The position numbers and the translations under genes are program-made. The notes below the pieces were generated by a model. The model saw only the letters and a list, made by a program, of their open reading frames with translations. It made no database searches and was not told the origin of the DNA. Positions 16,557 to 26,379 of a DNA stretch of 64,000 nucleotides are shown piece by piece. Position 1 is the first letter of the stretch, and each line of letters begins with the position of its first letter. The DNA comes from Sphingomonas sp. Leaf33. GTDB taxonomy: Bacteria > Pseudomonadota > Alphaproteobacteria > Sphingomonadales > Sphingomonadaceae. The stretch is taken from NCBI RefSeq assembly GCF_001421785.1, contig NZ_LMLB01000001.1, positions 946,523 to 1,010,522 of the forward strand, read 5' to 3'.

Positions 16557-17114
16557 TTACGGCATCAGCACGCTGTCGATGACGTGCACGACGCCGTTCG
16601 ACTGCATGACGTTGGCGGTGGTGATCATCGCATGGCCGCCCTTGGCGTCCTTGATGCCCCAGCCCTTGCCCATCTTCATGAAGCTGAGCGTGCCGCCGGC
16701 AACGGTCGTGTAGGTCGCAGTGCCGCCGTTCGCCTTCGCCTTCTTGGCGATGTCGTTCGCGGTGATCCGGCCCGGCACGACGTGATAGGTCAGGATCGAG
16801 GTCAGCTGCGCCTTGTTCTCCGGCTGCACCAGCGTGTCCACCGTGCCGGCCGGCAGCTTGGCGAAGGCGTCATTGGTCGGTGCGAAGACGGTGAAGGGAC
16901 CGGGGCCCGACAGCGTCTCGACAAGGCCGGCAGCCTTCACCGCGGCGACCAGCGTGGTCAGGTTGGGTGCCGCCGACGCGTTCTGGACGATCGTCTTGCT
17001 GGCCGCCATCGGCGCGCCGCCGACGGTCGGGTTCTTCTGGGTCGCCACTGCCGGGGTCGCCGCCATCGCCAGTGCCGCGCCGGCCAGCAGGCCGCGCATA
17101 AGGGTCTTGGTCAT
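16557..17114 (-). CDS. Secreted fasciclin (FAS1) domain protein
   Basis: This 185-residue exported protein has an N-terminal signal peptide ([11 protein letters not shown]) and one FAS1 domain. The H1 box [15 protein letters not shown] and the H2 box [13 protein letters not shown] at the very end are clear, with YHVVPGRIT between them. FAS1 proteins mediate adhesion or matrix contacts; a specific role here is unknown. AGGAGTG ten bases before the ATG at 17114 sets the start. It is divergent from rpiB. Confidence 0.92.
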   Translation of the reverse strand: MTKTLMRGLLAGAALAMAATPAVATQKNPTVGGAPMAASKTIVQNASAAPNLTTLVAAVKAAGLVETLSGPGPFTVFAPTNDAFAKLPAGTVDTLVQPENKAQLTSILTYHVVPGRITANDIAKKAKANGGTATYTTVAGGTLSFMKMGKGWGIKDAKGGHAMITTANVMQSNGVVHVIDSVLMP

Positions 17115-17273
17115 CCTGTTCACTCCTAGAGAAAGATCGATCCGCCCCATCGCTCGTCATCAAATACGTCGCGGGCCGGCGAATGGATGCATCGGCCGCT
17201 GGCTTTCGTACGCTGGCGGCGCTACTGGCTCGCGCGAGCCCACCGATCCCGATTAGGATTCGAAGCCGCCATC

Positions 17274-17726
17274 ATGCGCATCGCCATCGCCGCGGATCAT
17301 GCCGCGTTCGCCCTGAAGCAGACGCTGGTCGCCTGGCTGCGCGAGTTGGGGCACGACGTGCTCGACCTCGGCCCGGACAGCGACGCGCGGGTGGATTATC
17401 CCGACTTCGGCTACAAGCTGGCCCGCGCGATCAAGGGCGGCGATGCCGATCGGGGGGTCGCGCTGTGCGGTTCGGGCGTCGGCATCTCGATCGCGGTCAA
17501 CCGCGAGCCCGCATGCCGGTGCGCGCTGGTGAACGAACCCTATTCCGCGGCGCTAGCGCGCGAACACAACGACGCCAACGTGATCGCGCTCGGCGCGCGG
17601 CTTGTCGGCGAGGACATGGCGAAGGCCTGCATCACGGCCTTCCTGGCCGGCGACTTTGCCGGCGGCCGGCATGCTGGCCGCGTGGCCAAACTCACTTCCC
17701 CAACTCTCGATGGAGACGCCGCATGA
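17274..17726 (+). CDS. rpiB: Ribose-5-phosphate isomerase B
   Basis: RpiB interconverts ribose-5-phosphate and ribulose-5-phosphate. The start [15 protein letters not shown] at 17274 is the family N-terminus. The catalytic Cys is in ALCGSGVG (Cys65), followed by [16 protein letters not shown]. The 150 residues are normal length. It heads a plus-strand cluster. Its TGA overlaps the glyA ATG (ATGA), a frequent alphaproteobacterial gene pair. A longer open frame upstream has no family similarity. Confidence 0.95.
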   Translation: MRIAIAADHAAFALKQTLVAWLRELGHDVLDLGPDSDARVDYPDFGYKLARAIKGGDADRGVALCGSGVGISIAVNREPACRCALVNEPYSAALAREHNDANVIALGARLVGEDMAKACITAFLAGDFAGGRHAGRVAKLTSPTLDGDAA

Positions 17727-19033
17727 GCACCAATCCCGCTGCCGCCAACGACGTTCAGCCGGACGGTTTCTTCACCCGCGGCCTGGCCGATGCCGACCCT
17801 GCGGTCTTCGCCGGCGTAAGCCACGAGCTGACCCGCGAGCAGACCCAGATCGAACTGATCGCCAGCGAGAACATCGTGTCGCAGGCGGTGTTGGAGGCTC
17901 AAGGCTCGGTCTTCACCAACAAGTACGCCGAAGGCTATCCGGGCAAGCGTTATTACCAGGGCTGCCATCCGTCGGACGAGGTCGAGCAGCTGGCGATCGA
18001 TCGCGCCAAGCAGCTGTTCGATTGCGCGTACGTCAACGTCCAGCCGCATTCGGGCGCGCAGGCTAACGGCGCGGTGATGCTTGCGCTGACCAAGCCGGGC
18101 GACACCATCCTCGGCCTCAGCCTGGATGCCGGCGGCCACCTGACCCACGGCGCGCGCGCGGCGATGAGCGGCAAGTGGTTCAATGCGGTCCAGTATGGCG
18201 TGACGCCCGACACGCACCTGATCGACTATGACGCGGTCGAGGCCCTCGCGGTCGAGCACAAGCCGACGCTCATCATCACCGGCGGCTCGGCCTATCCGCG
18301 CCAGATCGACTTCGAACGCTTCCGCGCCATCGCCGACAAGGTGGGTGCCAAGCTGCTGGTGGACATGGCGCACTTCGCCGGCATCGTCGCCGGCGGGCTC
18401 CACCCGTCGCCGCTGCCGCACGCGCACGTCGTGACGACGACCACGCACAAGACGCTGCGGGGCCCGCGCGGCGGCATGATCCTCAGCAACGACGAGGCGC
18501 TGGGCAAGAAGTTCAACTCGGCGGTCTTCCCCGGGCTCCAGGGCGGCCCGCTGATGCATGTGATCGCGGCCAAGGCGGTCGCGTTCGGCGAAGCGCTCCA
18601 GCCCGAATTCAAGGGCTATATCGCCGCGGTCGTCGAGAATGCGAAGGTGCTGGCCGCGACGCTGAGGGAGCGGGGCGCGAACCTCGTCTCCGGCGGCACC
18701 GACACGCATCTGGCACTCGTCGACCTGACCCCGCTCGGCATCACCGGCAAGGATGCCGACGAGGCGCTCGAGCGCGCCGGCATCACCTGCAACAAGAACG
18801 GCATCCCCAACGACCCGCTGCCGCCGATGAAGACCAGCGGCATCCGCGTCGGATCGCCGGCCGGCACGACCCGCGGCTTCGGTACCGCCGAGTTCCGCGA
18901 GATCGGCCATATGGTCGCCGACGTGCTCGATGGGCTGAAGTCGGCAGGCGAAACCGGGGACCCGAAGGTCGAGGCGGACGTTCTGGCCCGAGTGCGTGCT
19001 CTTTGCGCGCGCTTCCCGATCTATCAAGGATAA
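17723..19033 (+). CDS. glyA: Serine hydroxymethyltransferase
   Basis: This PLP enzyme transfers the serine hydroxymethyl group to tetrahydrofolate, making glycine and methylene-THF. The 436 residues carry [13 protein letters not shown], the [13 protein letters not shown] block and the PLP lysine in [14 protein letters not shown] (Lys243). The ATG at 17723 overlaps the rpiB stop by 4 bases. Glycine from this step feeds hemA, and one-carbon units feed nucleotide synthesis, which fits its place in front of nrdR. Confidence 0.97.
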   Translation: MSTNPAAANDVQPDGFFTRGLADADPAVFAGVSHELTREQTQIELIASENIVSQAVLEAQGSVFTNKYAEGYPGKRYYQGCHPSDEVEQLAIDRAKQLFDCAYVNVQPHSGAQANGAVMLALTKPGDTILGLSLDAGGHLTHGARAAMSGKWFNAVQYGVTPDTHLIDYDAVEALAVEHKPTLIITGGSAYPRQIDFERFRAIADKVGAKLLVDMAHFAGIVAGGLHPSPLPHAHVVTTTTHKTLRGPRGGMILSNDEALGKKFNSAVFPGLQGGPLMHVIAAKAVAFGEALQPEFKGYIAAVVENAKVLAATLRERGANLVSGGTDTHLALVDLTPLGITGKDADEALERAGITCNKNGIPNDPLPPMKTSGIRVGSPAGTTRGFGTAEFREIGHMVADVLDGLKSAGETGDPKVEADVLARVRALCARFPIYQG

Positions 19034-19041
19034 ACCAGACC

Positions 19042-19221
19042 ATGTCGCAGCTTGACGACGTCCAGTCCAACATCAAGAACACGCCGGGCCTCGGCAAGAG
19101 CATGGCGAAGTGGGGCGCTTTGGGCGCCGTCGTCGCCATCCCCGTGCCGTTCGTCGGCCCTATCATCGGCGCGCTCGCCGGTGCCGGCTACGCGTACATG
19201 AAGCGCGACAAGCGGCTCTGA
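19042..19221 (+). CDS. Small glycine-rich membrane protein (59 aa)
   Basis: This short frame starts MSQLDDVQSNIKN. It continues with a hydrophobic Gly/Ala/Pro-rich segment (residues about 27-52) containing PVPFVGPIIGALAGAGYAY and ends with MKRDKRL. That suggests a single or hairpin membrane insertion with a basic tail. No family is recognised. It lies 8 bases after glyA and directly before nrdR (stop and ATG adjacent), so it is part of the operon and likely real. Confidence 0.65.
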   Translation: MSQLDDVQSNIKNTPGLGKSMAKWGALGAVVAIPVPFVGPIIGALAGAGYAYMKRDKRL

Positions 19222-19686
19222 ATGCGCTGCCCCTTCTGCGCCCATGAAAACAGCCAGGTAAAGGATAGCCGCCCCAGCGAAGACGGGGCGGCCATCCGCC
19301 GGCGCCGCCAGTGCGAGGCGTGCGGCGCGCGCTTCACCACGTTCGAACGCATCCAGCTGCGCGACCTGACCGTCGTGAAGAGCGAGAACCGCCGCGAACC
19401 GTTCGAACGCGACAAGCTGATCCGATCCGTGTCCGTCGCCTGCCGCAAGCGGCCGATCGAAAGCGGCCGGATCGAACAACTGGTGTCGGGCATCCAGCGT
19501 CAGCTGGAAACGAGCGGGGAGGCAGAAGTGACCTCGACCCGCATCGGCGAACTGGTGATGGACGGGCTGAAAGCGCTCGATTCGGTCGCCTACATCCGCT
19601 TTGCAAGCGTGTACAAGGACTTCACCGAAGCGCGGGACTTCGAGGCGTTTGCGGGGAGTGTCGAGGAGGTGGGCCGGGCGGAGTAG
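19222..19686 (+). CDS. nrdR: Transcriptional repressor NrdR
   Basis: NrdR represses ribonucleotide reductase genes in response to bound ATP/dATP. The 154 residues hold a zinc ribbon with Cys3, Cys6, Cys31 and Cys34 and the basic [10 protein letters not shown] stretch that contacts DNA. An ATP-cone follows ([16 protein letters not shown] ... [13 protein letters not shown]). It begins directly after the stop of the 59-residue gene. No NrdR box was searched for beyond the immediate region, and no nrd genes are in the window. Confidence 0.96.
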   Translation: MRCPFCAHENSQVKDSRPSEDGAAIRRRRQCEACGARFTTFERIQLRDLTVVKSENRREPFERDKLIRSVSVACRKRPIESGRIEQLVSGIQRQLETSGEAEVTSTRIGELVMDGLKALDSVAYIRFASVYKDFTEARDFEAFAGSVEEVGRAE

Positions 19687-19726
19687 GGCTTGTCGAACGG
19701 GCCCATCGGAGGATAGGCGGCACGGC

Positions 19727-20455
19727 ATGACGCGCGTTCCACCCCCCGCCATCGTCCTGGTCCGCTCGCAACTGGGAGAGAACATCGGCAAGGCGGCGCG
19801 CGCCATGCTCAATTTCGGCCTCACCGACATGCGCCTGGTCGCCCCGCGTGATGGCTGGCCGAACCCGCAGGCCGGGCCGGCGGCCTCCGGCGCGGACGTG
19901 GTCCTTGCGAACGCACAGGTGTATGACACGGTCGCGGACGCGGTCGCCGACTGCGCGCACGTCTATGCGACGACCGTCCGCAAGCGCGGCGTGACCAAGC
20001 CCGTCGTGACGCCCGAAGTCGCCGCCCGCGACATCCACGCCGGCCCCGGCGCCTCGGCGATCCTGTTCGGGCCTGAGCGTTCCGGCCTGGAAACCGAGGA
20101 CGTGGCGCTCGCCCGCACCATCATCACCGTGCCGATCAACCCGGAATTCGGCAGCCTCAACCTTGCCCAGGCGGTGATCCTGGTCGCGTACGAATGGTCG
20201 AAAGGCATCGCGCTGAAGAGCCCCCCCGCAGTCGATCTCGACCCGCCCGCACCGCAGGAGGAATGGGAGGGGATGTTCGGCCAGCTCGACACGATGCTGC
20301 AGTCCTCGGGCTTCTATTTCCCTCCCGACCGCGTCCCCTCCACCCGCCTGTCGCTGCGCAGCCTGCTGACCAAGCCCGCCTGGTCGAGCAACGAATTGCG
20401 CACGGTGCGCGGCGTGCTGTCGGCGCTGGAGGGCAAGAAGCGGCCGCGTGGGTGA
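19727..20455 (+). CDS. trmJ: TrmJ-type SPOUT RNA 2'-O-methyltransferase
   Basis: This 242-residue SPOUT methyltransferase starts with IVLVRSQLGENIGKAARAMLNFGL, as TrmJ (tRNA Cm32/Um32 methyltransferase) does. The knot motifs are LFGPERSGLETED and PINPEFGSLNLAQAV. A C-terminal region specific to TrmJ-like proteins follows (SSGFYFPPDR). GGAGGAT lies upstream of the ATG at 19727. It is placed 40 bases after nrdR. Homologues are often annotated only as RNA methyltransferase, so the exact target is probable rather than certain. Confidence 0.85.
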   Translation: MTRVPPPAIVLVRSQLGENIGKAARAMLNFGLTDMRLVAPRDGWPNPQAGPAASGADVVLANAQVYDTVADAVADCAHVYATTVRKRGVTKPVVTPEVAARDIHAGPGASAILFGPERSGLETEDVALARTIITVPINPEFGSLNLAQAVILVAYEWSKGIALKSPPAVDLDPPAPQEEWEGMFGQLDTMLQSSGFYFPPDRVPSTRLSLRSLLTKPAWSSNELRTVRGVLSALEGKKRPRG

Positions 20456-20521
20456 TTTACCTGCGCGGGTCCGGTCGATAGCATCCGACTACGCATTTGG
20501 TTTCATACGAGGAAATCGCCC

Positions 20522-20761
20522 ATGATCGCTGCCGTTGTACTCGCGCTGATGTCTACCGCCGTGCAGGCCGCGCCGCCGACAGAAACGCCGAAGAAGGAAG
20601 CGAGGACCTGTCGCCGCGTCGGCAACACTGGATCGCGCATGGACGACAAGCGGATTTGCAAGACCAAGTCCGAGTGGGCGCGGATCGATGCGGCCAACAA
20701 TGCGCATGGTGTGGATGCCGATCACACCAACGCGGATGAACGGAACCGTGGTCAGGAATAG
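20522..20761 (+). CDS. Small secreted protein (79 aa)
   Basis: This 79-residue frame has a short hydrophobic signal sequence (VVLALMSTAVQAAPP) and a charged mature part with two Cys (ARTCRRVGNTG, KRICKTKSEW) that could pair. The motif TCRRVGNTGSRM resembles short periplasmic proteins common in sphingomonads, from memory; none has a known role to me. GAGGAAA lies eight bases before the ATG. It stands between trmJ and rpsD. Confidence 0.65.
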   Translation: MIAAVVLALMSTAVQAAPPTETPKKEARTCRRVGNTGSRMDDKRICKTKSEWARIDAANNAHGVDADHTNADERNRGQE

Positions 20762-20780
20762 GCCGCCGACTGCGCTGCCC

Positions 20781-20809
20781 TTGACCTGACGGCCACCGCC
20801 CGCTAGGCG
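20781..20809 (+). promoter_or_regulatory. Possible rpsD promoter
   Basis: TTGACC (20781-20786) is a good -35. At a 17-base spacing the -10 would be TAGGCG, which is weak. rpsD needs a strong promoter and the preceding gene is a small secreted protein, so initiation within this gap is expected. Confidence 0.3.
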
Positions 20810-20850
20810 CGCCGCTTCGCAATGGCCCCACACCCCGGTGAAGTGGTGGC

Positions 20851-20875
20851 CCGATCCTGCCTCAGGCGGGATCGG
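20851..20875 (+). promoter_or_regulatory. Hairpin in the rpsD leader
   Basis: CCGATCCTGCC-TCA-GGCGGGATCGG forms an 11-bp stem with one T-G wobble and a 3-nt loop, 43 bases before the rpsD ATG. It is followed by rpsD coding sequence, not a T tract, so it is more likely a leader structure (for example for S4 autoregulation) than a terminator. No match to the E. coli S4 pseudoknot is claimed. Confidence 0.45.
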
Positions 20876-20918
20876 CGGAGACCGGGACCAACGTTACAGC
20901 GATTGCAAGGAATTCAGT

Positions 20919-21533
20919 ATGTCGAAGCGCGCCAGCGCCAAGTACAAGCTCGACCGCCGGATGGGCGAGAACATCTGGGGTCGCCCGAAGAGCCCGGTCA
21001 ACAAGCGCGAGTATGGCCCCGGCCAGCACGGCCAGCGCCGCAAGGGCAAGATGTCGGACTTCGGCATCCAGCTGCGCGCCAAGCAGAAGCTGAAGGGCTA
21101 TTACGGCGACGTCACCGAGAAGCAGTTCCGCGCGTGCTATCACGAAGCGGCCCGCATGAAGGGTGACACCGGCCAGAACCTGATCGGCCTGCTCGAACAG
21201 CGCCTGGACATGATCGTTTATCGCGCCAAGTTCGCCCCGACGATCTTCGCCGCGCGCCAGCTGGTCAGCCACGGTCACGTCCGCGTGAACGGCGTGAAGT
21301 GCAACGTCGCCTCGCGCCGCGTCTTCCCGGGCCAGGAAATCACGCTCGGCAATAAGGCGCAGGAAATGGCGCTGGTGCTCGAAGCGCAGGGCCTCGCCGA
21401 GCGCGAAGTACCGGAATATGTCGCAGCCGACGGCGCTGCAAAGGTCACGTTCACCCGCGTGCCGACGCTGGACGAAGTGCCCTATCCGGTGAAGATGGAA
21501 CCGAACCTCGTCGTCGAATTCTATTCGCGCTAA
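20919..21533 (+). CDS. rpsD: 30S ribosomal protein S4
   Basis: S4 binds 16S rRNA early in 30S assembly. The 204 residues show the basic N-terminus with [21 protein letters not shown] and the S4 domain [31 protein letters not shown]. The N-terminal zinc-finger Cys residues seen in some S4 proteins are absent, as in other zinc-free types. The start [10 protein letters not shown] at 20919 is the family start. As in many Alphaproteobacteria it stands alone, outside the large ribosomal operon, and has its own terminator. Confidence 0.97.
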   Translation: MSKRASAKYKLDRRMGENIWGRPKSPVNKREYGPGQHGQRRKGKMSDFGIQLRAKQKLKGYYGDVTEKQFRACYHEAARMKGDTGQNLIGLLEQRLDMIVYRAKFAPTIFAARQLVSHGHVRVNGVKCNVASRRVFPGQEITLGNKAQEMALVLEAQGLAEREVPEYVAADGAAKVTFTRVPTLDEVPYPVKMEPNLVVEFYSR

Positions 21534-21624
21534 CGCGAATAGAAGGAGCAGAGGCTCGGTTCGGCCGGCCTCGCTCCAGCGAGGACCGACGGCGCGGCTT
21601 TGCCGCGACGCTGGCAAGACAGAA

Positions 21625-21653
21625 AAGGGCGGCCTGCAACGGCCGCCCTTTTT
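21625..21653 (+). terminator. Rho-independent terminator after rpsD
   Basis: A 10-bp perfect stem AAGGGCGGCC/GGCCGCCCTT with loop TGCAAC, followed by TTT and a T-rich TTTGTTTGT. It lies 90 bases past the rpsD stop. Confidence 0.85.
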
Positions 21654-21671
21654 GTTTGTCTGCGCTACGCC

Positions 21672-21705
21672 CCATCGTCGTTATTCCCGCGGAGGCGGGT
21701 GTGAC
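21672..21705. repeat. Half copy of the TCATTCCCGCGAAGGCGGG repeat family
   Basis: CGTCGTTATTCCCGCGGAGG, then CGGGTGTGACG, in the 270-base gap between rpsD and the M28 peptidase gene. It resembles one arm of the elements at 47353 and 50488. Apart from the terminator, this gap shows nothing else. Confidence 0.6.
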
Positions 21706-21803
21706 GAAAAAAGGCGGCAGCGACGATGCAGCGTGCAGGGCTTCCGCGTTTTGCGCGCCGCGGCTAGGATCGATCGATACCCAGCTCAGGACATCCCCGC
21801 CGC

Positions 21804-23462
21804 ATGCGCCTCTTTCCCCTGATCTCCCTCGCGCTCCTCGCCGCCTGCTCCTCCGGCAATGCCGAGCAGGCCAGGTCCGCGTCCTCCACCGTCCAGCCGC
21901 CGATCGAAACGATGAAGCGCGTCGTCCAGCAACTCTCGTCCGACGCGTTCGAGGGGCGCGCGCCCGGTACCGAGGGCGAGAAGAAGACGCTCGACCTGCT
22001 CGTTGCCGAGTTCTCGAAACTGGGGCTGAAGCCTGGCAACAAGGGCAGCTGGTTCCAGGACGTGCCGATGGTCGAGATCACGGCAAAAGACGTGACGCCG
22101 CTGACCTTCGCCGGCGGCAAGACGCCGGTCAGCGCCACCTATGGGGCGCAGATGGTCGTCGGCACCTATCGCACCAATGGCGGGCGATCGGTCGTCAAGA
22201 ATTCGCCGGTCGTCTTCGTCGGCTACGGCATCAATGCGCCCGAAAAGGGCTGGAACGACTACGCCGGCCTGGATGTGCGGGGGAAGACCGTCGTCATCCT
22301 GGTCAACGATCCCGATTACGAGACGCCCGGGCTGACCGGCACCTTCAATGGCCGCGCGATGACCTATTACGGGCGCTGGACCTACAAGTTCGAGGAGGCT
22401 GCGCGCCAGGGCGCTGCCGCCGCGCTGATCGTCCATGACACCGTGCCCGCCGCCTACGGCTGGAACGTCGTCCAGTCGAGCTGGACCGGCGCGCAGCAGG
22501 TCGCCGAAGGCTCACCCGGCAACAAAGACCAGTCGACCGCGATCGGGTGGATCTCGAACGATACGGCAAAAACGCTGATGGCATCGGCCGGGCAGGATCT
22601 GGCGACGCTCAGCGCCGCGGCAAAAAAGCCGGGGTTCAAGGCGGTCGATTTGGGGCTAAAGGCCTCGGTCGCGTTCGACAACCAGACGCGCAAGCATCTG
22701 TCGAAGAACGTCGTCGCGCTGCTGTCGGGGACGACCCAGAAGGACGAGTTTGTCCTCTACACCGCGCACTGGGATCACCTGGGCCGCTGCGAAAAGGCGC
22801 CGGACGGGGACGATATCTGCAACGGCGCTATCGACAACGCGACCGGCACCGCCGCCCTCGTCGCGCTGGCGGAGGCGAACGTGAAGGCGGGACCGACCCC
22901 GCGCAGCCAGCTGTTCATTGCGCTGACGGCCGAGGAATCGGGCCTGCTCGGCGCGCAATATTATGCCGCCAACCCGGTCGTGCCGCTGCGCCAGACGGTC
23001 GGGGGCGTCAACATGGACGCGCTGTCGATGGCTGGCCCTGCAAAGAACGTCGTCGTCATCGGCAAGGGCAAGTCGGACCTCGACGCGTACCTCAACCGCG
23101 CGCTCGCGGCGGAGGGGCGCGTCGCGACGATCGAGCCGACGCCCGAGAAGGGCTTCTACTATCGCTCCGACCATTTCGCCTTCGCGCGCAAGGGCGTGCC
23201 GATGCTGTATTTCGAAGGCGGCGACGATCTGGTGACCGGCGGTCGCGCAGCGGGAGCCGCAGCGGCAAAGGATTACGAGGAGCATCGCTACCACGGGCCG
23301 AAGGACGAATATGATCCGGCCTGGAACTGGGACGGCGTCGCCGGCGATCTGCGGCTCTACTACCGCGTCGGGCGCGAGCTGGCCGGGGGCAAGGACTGGC
23401 CGAACTGGGTAAAGGGCGACGAATTCCGCAGCATCCGCGATCGATCGCGGGCCGGGAACTGA
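21804..23462 (+). CDS. M28 family metallopeptidase lipoprotein
   Basis: This 552-residue exported peptidase has a lipoprotein signal peptide (LALLAACSSG, lipidated Cys15). An inserted PA-type domain lies around residues 130-270. The M28 zinc-site motifs are AHWDHLG, NGAIDNATGTAAL and LTAEESGLLGAQYYA. A final metal ligand is expected in YYRSDHFAFARKGVP. M28 enzymes of this size are aminopeptidase- or carboxypeptidase-like, here on the periplasmic face of a membrane. It is monocistronic, behind the rpsD terminator and 44 bases before aguA. A second, different M28 gene lies at 42.4-44.0 kb. Confidence 0.9.
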   Translation: MRLFPLISLALLAACSSGNAEQARSASSTVQPPIETMKRVVQQLSSDAFEGRAPGTEGEKKTLDLLVAEFSKLGLKPGNKGSWFQDVPMVEITAKDVTPLTFAGGKTPVSATYGAQMVVGTYRTNGGRSVVKNSPVVFVGYGINAPEKGWNDYAGLDVRGKTVVILVNDPDYETPGLTGTFNGRAMTYYGRWTYKFEEAARQGAAAALIVHDTVPAAYGWNVVQSSWTGAQQVAEGSPGNKDQSTAIGWISNDTAKTLMASAGQDLATLSAAAKKPGFKAVDLGLKASVAFDNQTRKHLSKNVVALLSGTTQKDEFVLYTAHWDHLGRCEKAPDGDDICNGAIDNATGTAALVALAEANVKAGPTPRSQLFIALTAEESGLLGAQYYAANPVVPLRQTVGGVNMDALSMAGPAKNVVVIGKGKSDLDAYLNRALAAEGRVATIEPTPEKGFYYRSDHFAFARKGVPMLYFEGGDDLVTGGRAAGAAAAKDYEEHRYHGPKDEYDPAWNWDGVAGDLRLYYRVGRELAGGKDWPNWVKGDEFRSIRDRSRAGN

Positions 23463-23506
23463 CGCCGGGTCATGACAAGCCGCGGGGGGAGCGGTAAGGG
23501 GGCGCC

Positions 23507-24478
<972 letters not shown>

Positions 24479-24485
24479 CGCGCGC

Positions 24486-24830
24486 ATGGGCAAGGCGGAC
24501 CGGCTGGAGCGTCTCGATGAGCGCCGCGTCGAACTGGAAGGCGAGTATCGAGAGGCGCTGATCGCTGCGCTGCGCCGGACGGCCACGGGGAAGGTGGGGC
24601 TGTTCGGGCATGCCCGGGACAAGACGCAGCAAAAGGCGATTGCGCCCATCTTGGCGGAGCTGGATGAGACTGCGGCGGAGATCGACGCGATCCGCGCGCG
24701 GTTCGGCATGGAGCCCTTTGCGCTGCATCCAGAGTTTCTCGCCGCCCGCGGCCCGGTTGGCCCTAACGCGGTCGGCGAACCCAAACAGGCCGCGATCTGG
24801 CTGACCAAGCTCGGCGCCGACCCCGAATAA
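24486..24830 (+). CDS. Conserved-type hypothetical protein, helical (114 aa)
   Basis: The frame starts MGKADRLERLDERR at 24486, eight bases after the aguA stop. Residues 4-35 and 60-85 are strongly helical and charged (ELDETAAEIDAIRARFG), probably a helical hairpin or short coiled coil. Between them is TGKVGLFGHARDKTQQKAI. No signal peptide or known domain is seen. The position suggests co-transcription with aguA. A dyad terminator follows at once. Confidence 0.6.
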   Translation: MGKADRLERLDERRVELEGEYREALIAALRRTATGKVGLFGHARDKTQQKAIAPILAELDETAAEIDAIRARFGMEPFALHPEFLAARGPVGPNAVGEPKQAAIWLTKLGADPE

Positions 24831-24837
24831 CGCAAGA

Positions 24838-24865
24838 CCCCGGCACGACGCGTGTCGTGCCGGGG
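24838..24865. terminator. 12-bp perfect dyad between convergent genes
   Basis: CCCCGGCACGAC-GCGT-GTCGTGCCGGGG is a perfect 12-bp stem with a 4-nt loop. It lies between the stops of the plus-strand helical protein gene and the minus-strand glycine-zipper gene, so it can end both transcripts. T tracts are weak on both sides. Confidence 0.7.
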
Positions 24866-24889
24866 CTGCGGCTTCATGCGGGGAAGAGC

Positions 24890-25261
24890 TTAGCGGCAGC
24901 GCACCTTGCCGCGGTCGATCTCGCGGCCGAGCAGCGCACCGCCACCGCCGCCGACCAGCGTGCCGAGCAGGCCGCCGCCGACCAGATTGCCCAGCACGGC
25001 GCCACCGACGCCGCCGATGACCAGGCCGGTCGTGCCGTCGTTGCGGCGGCAATAGGCGCGGCCGTCACGTCCGCGATAGATGCGGTCGTTGCGGGTCAGG
25101 CGACGCTCGCGGTAGCGGCCGTCGCGGTACGAGCGCGACGCGTCCCAGTCGCGCCGCTCACCCTGCCAGCGATAATCGCGGTTCTGGGCCTCGGCCGGGG
25201 TCGGCGCGGCGAGCGGAACGCTGGCGATCGTTGCCGCAAGCGCGGCCAGCAGAATCTTCAT
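24890..25261 (-). CDS. Glycine-zipper 2TM domain protein
   Basis: This 123-residue exported protein has a signal peptide (LLAALAATIASVPLAAP ... AEA). A Tyr/Arg/Asp-rich middle (residues 27-75, with several YRDGRYRERR-type pieces) leads to a glycine-zipper stretch GGVGGAVLGNLVGGGLLG ... GGGGALLG and a basic tail ending in KVRCR. Such proteins (RcnB-/SlyB-like architecture) sit in the periplasm or outer membrane. Function is unknown. AGGAG lies before the ATG at 25261. Confidence 0.8.
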   Translation of the reverse strand: MKILLAALAATIASVPLAAPTPAEAQNRDYRWQGERRDWDASRSYRDGRYRERRLTRNDRIYRGRDGRAYCRRNDGTTGLVIGGVGGAVLGNLVGGGLLGTLVGGGGGALLGREIDRGKVRCR

Positions 25262-25385
25262 CGGGGCAAACTCCTGGGGGTTGGGGTGATTGGAAGCTTG
25301 CTAACGCATCGATCGACGTGGAAGTTCAGATGGCGAAGTCCACATGGCTTTGCAGCGCGCGCGCGACCCCCTACATGGTCGCCCC

Positions 25386-26231
25386 ATGACCGAAATCACC
25401 GTCGCTGCGGTGCAGCTCGCCTTTTCGACCGATATCGACTCCAACATCGCGCACGTCTCGCGGCTGGTGCGCGAGGCGGCCGCGCGCGGTGCGCAGGTCA
25501 TCCTGCCGCCCGAACTGTTCGAGGGCGAATATTTCTGCCGGGTCGAGGACGAGGGCCTGTTCGCCAACGCGAAGCCGACCAACGAGCACAAGGCGGTGAT
25601 CGCGATGCAGTCGCTGGCCGCCGAGCTGAAGGTGAATATTCCGACCAGCTTCTTCGAGCGCGACGGCCCGCATCACTATAATTCGCTGGCGATGATCGGC
25701 CCGGACGGGAAGGTGCAGGGCGTCTACCGCAAGAGCCACATTCCCGACGGCCCAGGCTACGAAGAGAAATTCTACTTCCGCCCCGGCAACACCGGCTTCA
25801 AGGTCTGGGAGGGGCCTGCGAAGCTCGGCGTGGGTATCTGCTGGGACCAATGGTACCCCGAAACCGCGCGTGCGATGATGCTGATGGGCGCCGAAGTCCT
25901 GTTCTACCCGACTGCTATCGGCAGCGAGCCGCACGACACCTCGCTCGACACCGCGCGGCTATGGCGGCGCGCGATGGTCGGTCATGCGGTGTCGAACGTC
26001 GTGCCGGTGGTTGCGGCGAACCGCGTCGGCGTGGAGCACGGCCAGACTTTTTACGGCACCAGCTTCATCACCGATGAGCGCGGCGACATCCTGGCCGAAC
26101 TGGACCGCGAGGAAGAGGGCGTCATTACTGCGACGCTCGACCTCGACCGCATCCGCCGCCACCGCGCCGCCTTCGGCTTCTTCCGCGATCGCCGGCCGGA
26201 GCTGTACGGGCGGCTGACGCAGGATATCTAG
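25386..26231 (+). CDS. aguB: N-carbamoylputrescine amidase
   Basis: This nitrilase-superfamily enzyme releases putrescine, CO2 and ammonia from N-carbamoylputrescine, the step after AguA. The catalytic triad is visible: Glu43 in PPELFEGEYF, Lys116 in YRKSHIPDG and Cys152 in GICWDQWYPE. The 281 residues from ATG 25386 match the family. An ATG or GTG further upstream in frame lacks family similarity. The stop TAG shares the CTAG palindrome with the stop of a tiny opposing frame. Confidence 0.95.
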   Translation: MTEITVAAVQLAFSTDIDSNIAHVSRLVREAAARGAQVILPPELFEGEYFCRVEDEGLFANAKPTNEHKAVIAMQSLAAELKVNIPTSFFERDGPHHYNSLAMIGPDGKVQGVYRKSHIPDGPGYEEKFYFRPGNTGFKVWEGPAKLGVGICWDQWYPETARAMMLMGAEVLFYPTAIGSEPHDTSLDTARLWRRAMVGHAVSNVVPVVAANRVGVEHGQTFYGTSFITDERGDILAELDREEEGVITATLDLDRIRRHRAAFGFFRDRRPELYGRLTQDI

Positions 26232-26326
26232 CCGATCAGATATGCGTAGCTCTGCAGTGCCAGCGTCACGACGCCCAGCAGGCTGGCGATAACGGTGTCG
26301 GGCCCGAGGGCCGCAAATCTGCGCAT
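26228..26326 (-). CDS. Possible 32-aa membrane microprotein
   Basis: A frame of 33 codons starts MRRFAALGPDTVIAS and continues with a hydrophobic helix (LLGVVTLALQSYAYLIG). AGGGGAC lies eight bases before its ATG, a good ribosome-binding site. It overlaps the aguB stop by 3 bases and lies upstream of nothing else. The pairing of a Shine-Dalgarno sequence with a basic N-terminus and one membrane-length segment argues for a real small gene, but length and lack of comparison keep this tentative. Confidence 0.35.
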   Translation of the reverse strand: MRRFAALGPDTVIASLLGVVTLALQSYAYLIG

Positions 26327-26379
26327 GGCACGTCCCCTGTTTTGCGGGACTTAACGGCGATGATTCGGTACGCGTTCCG

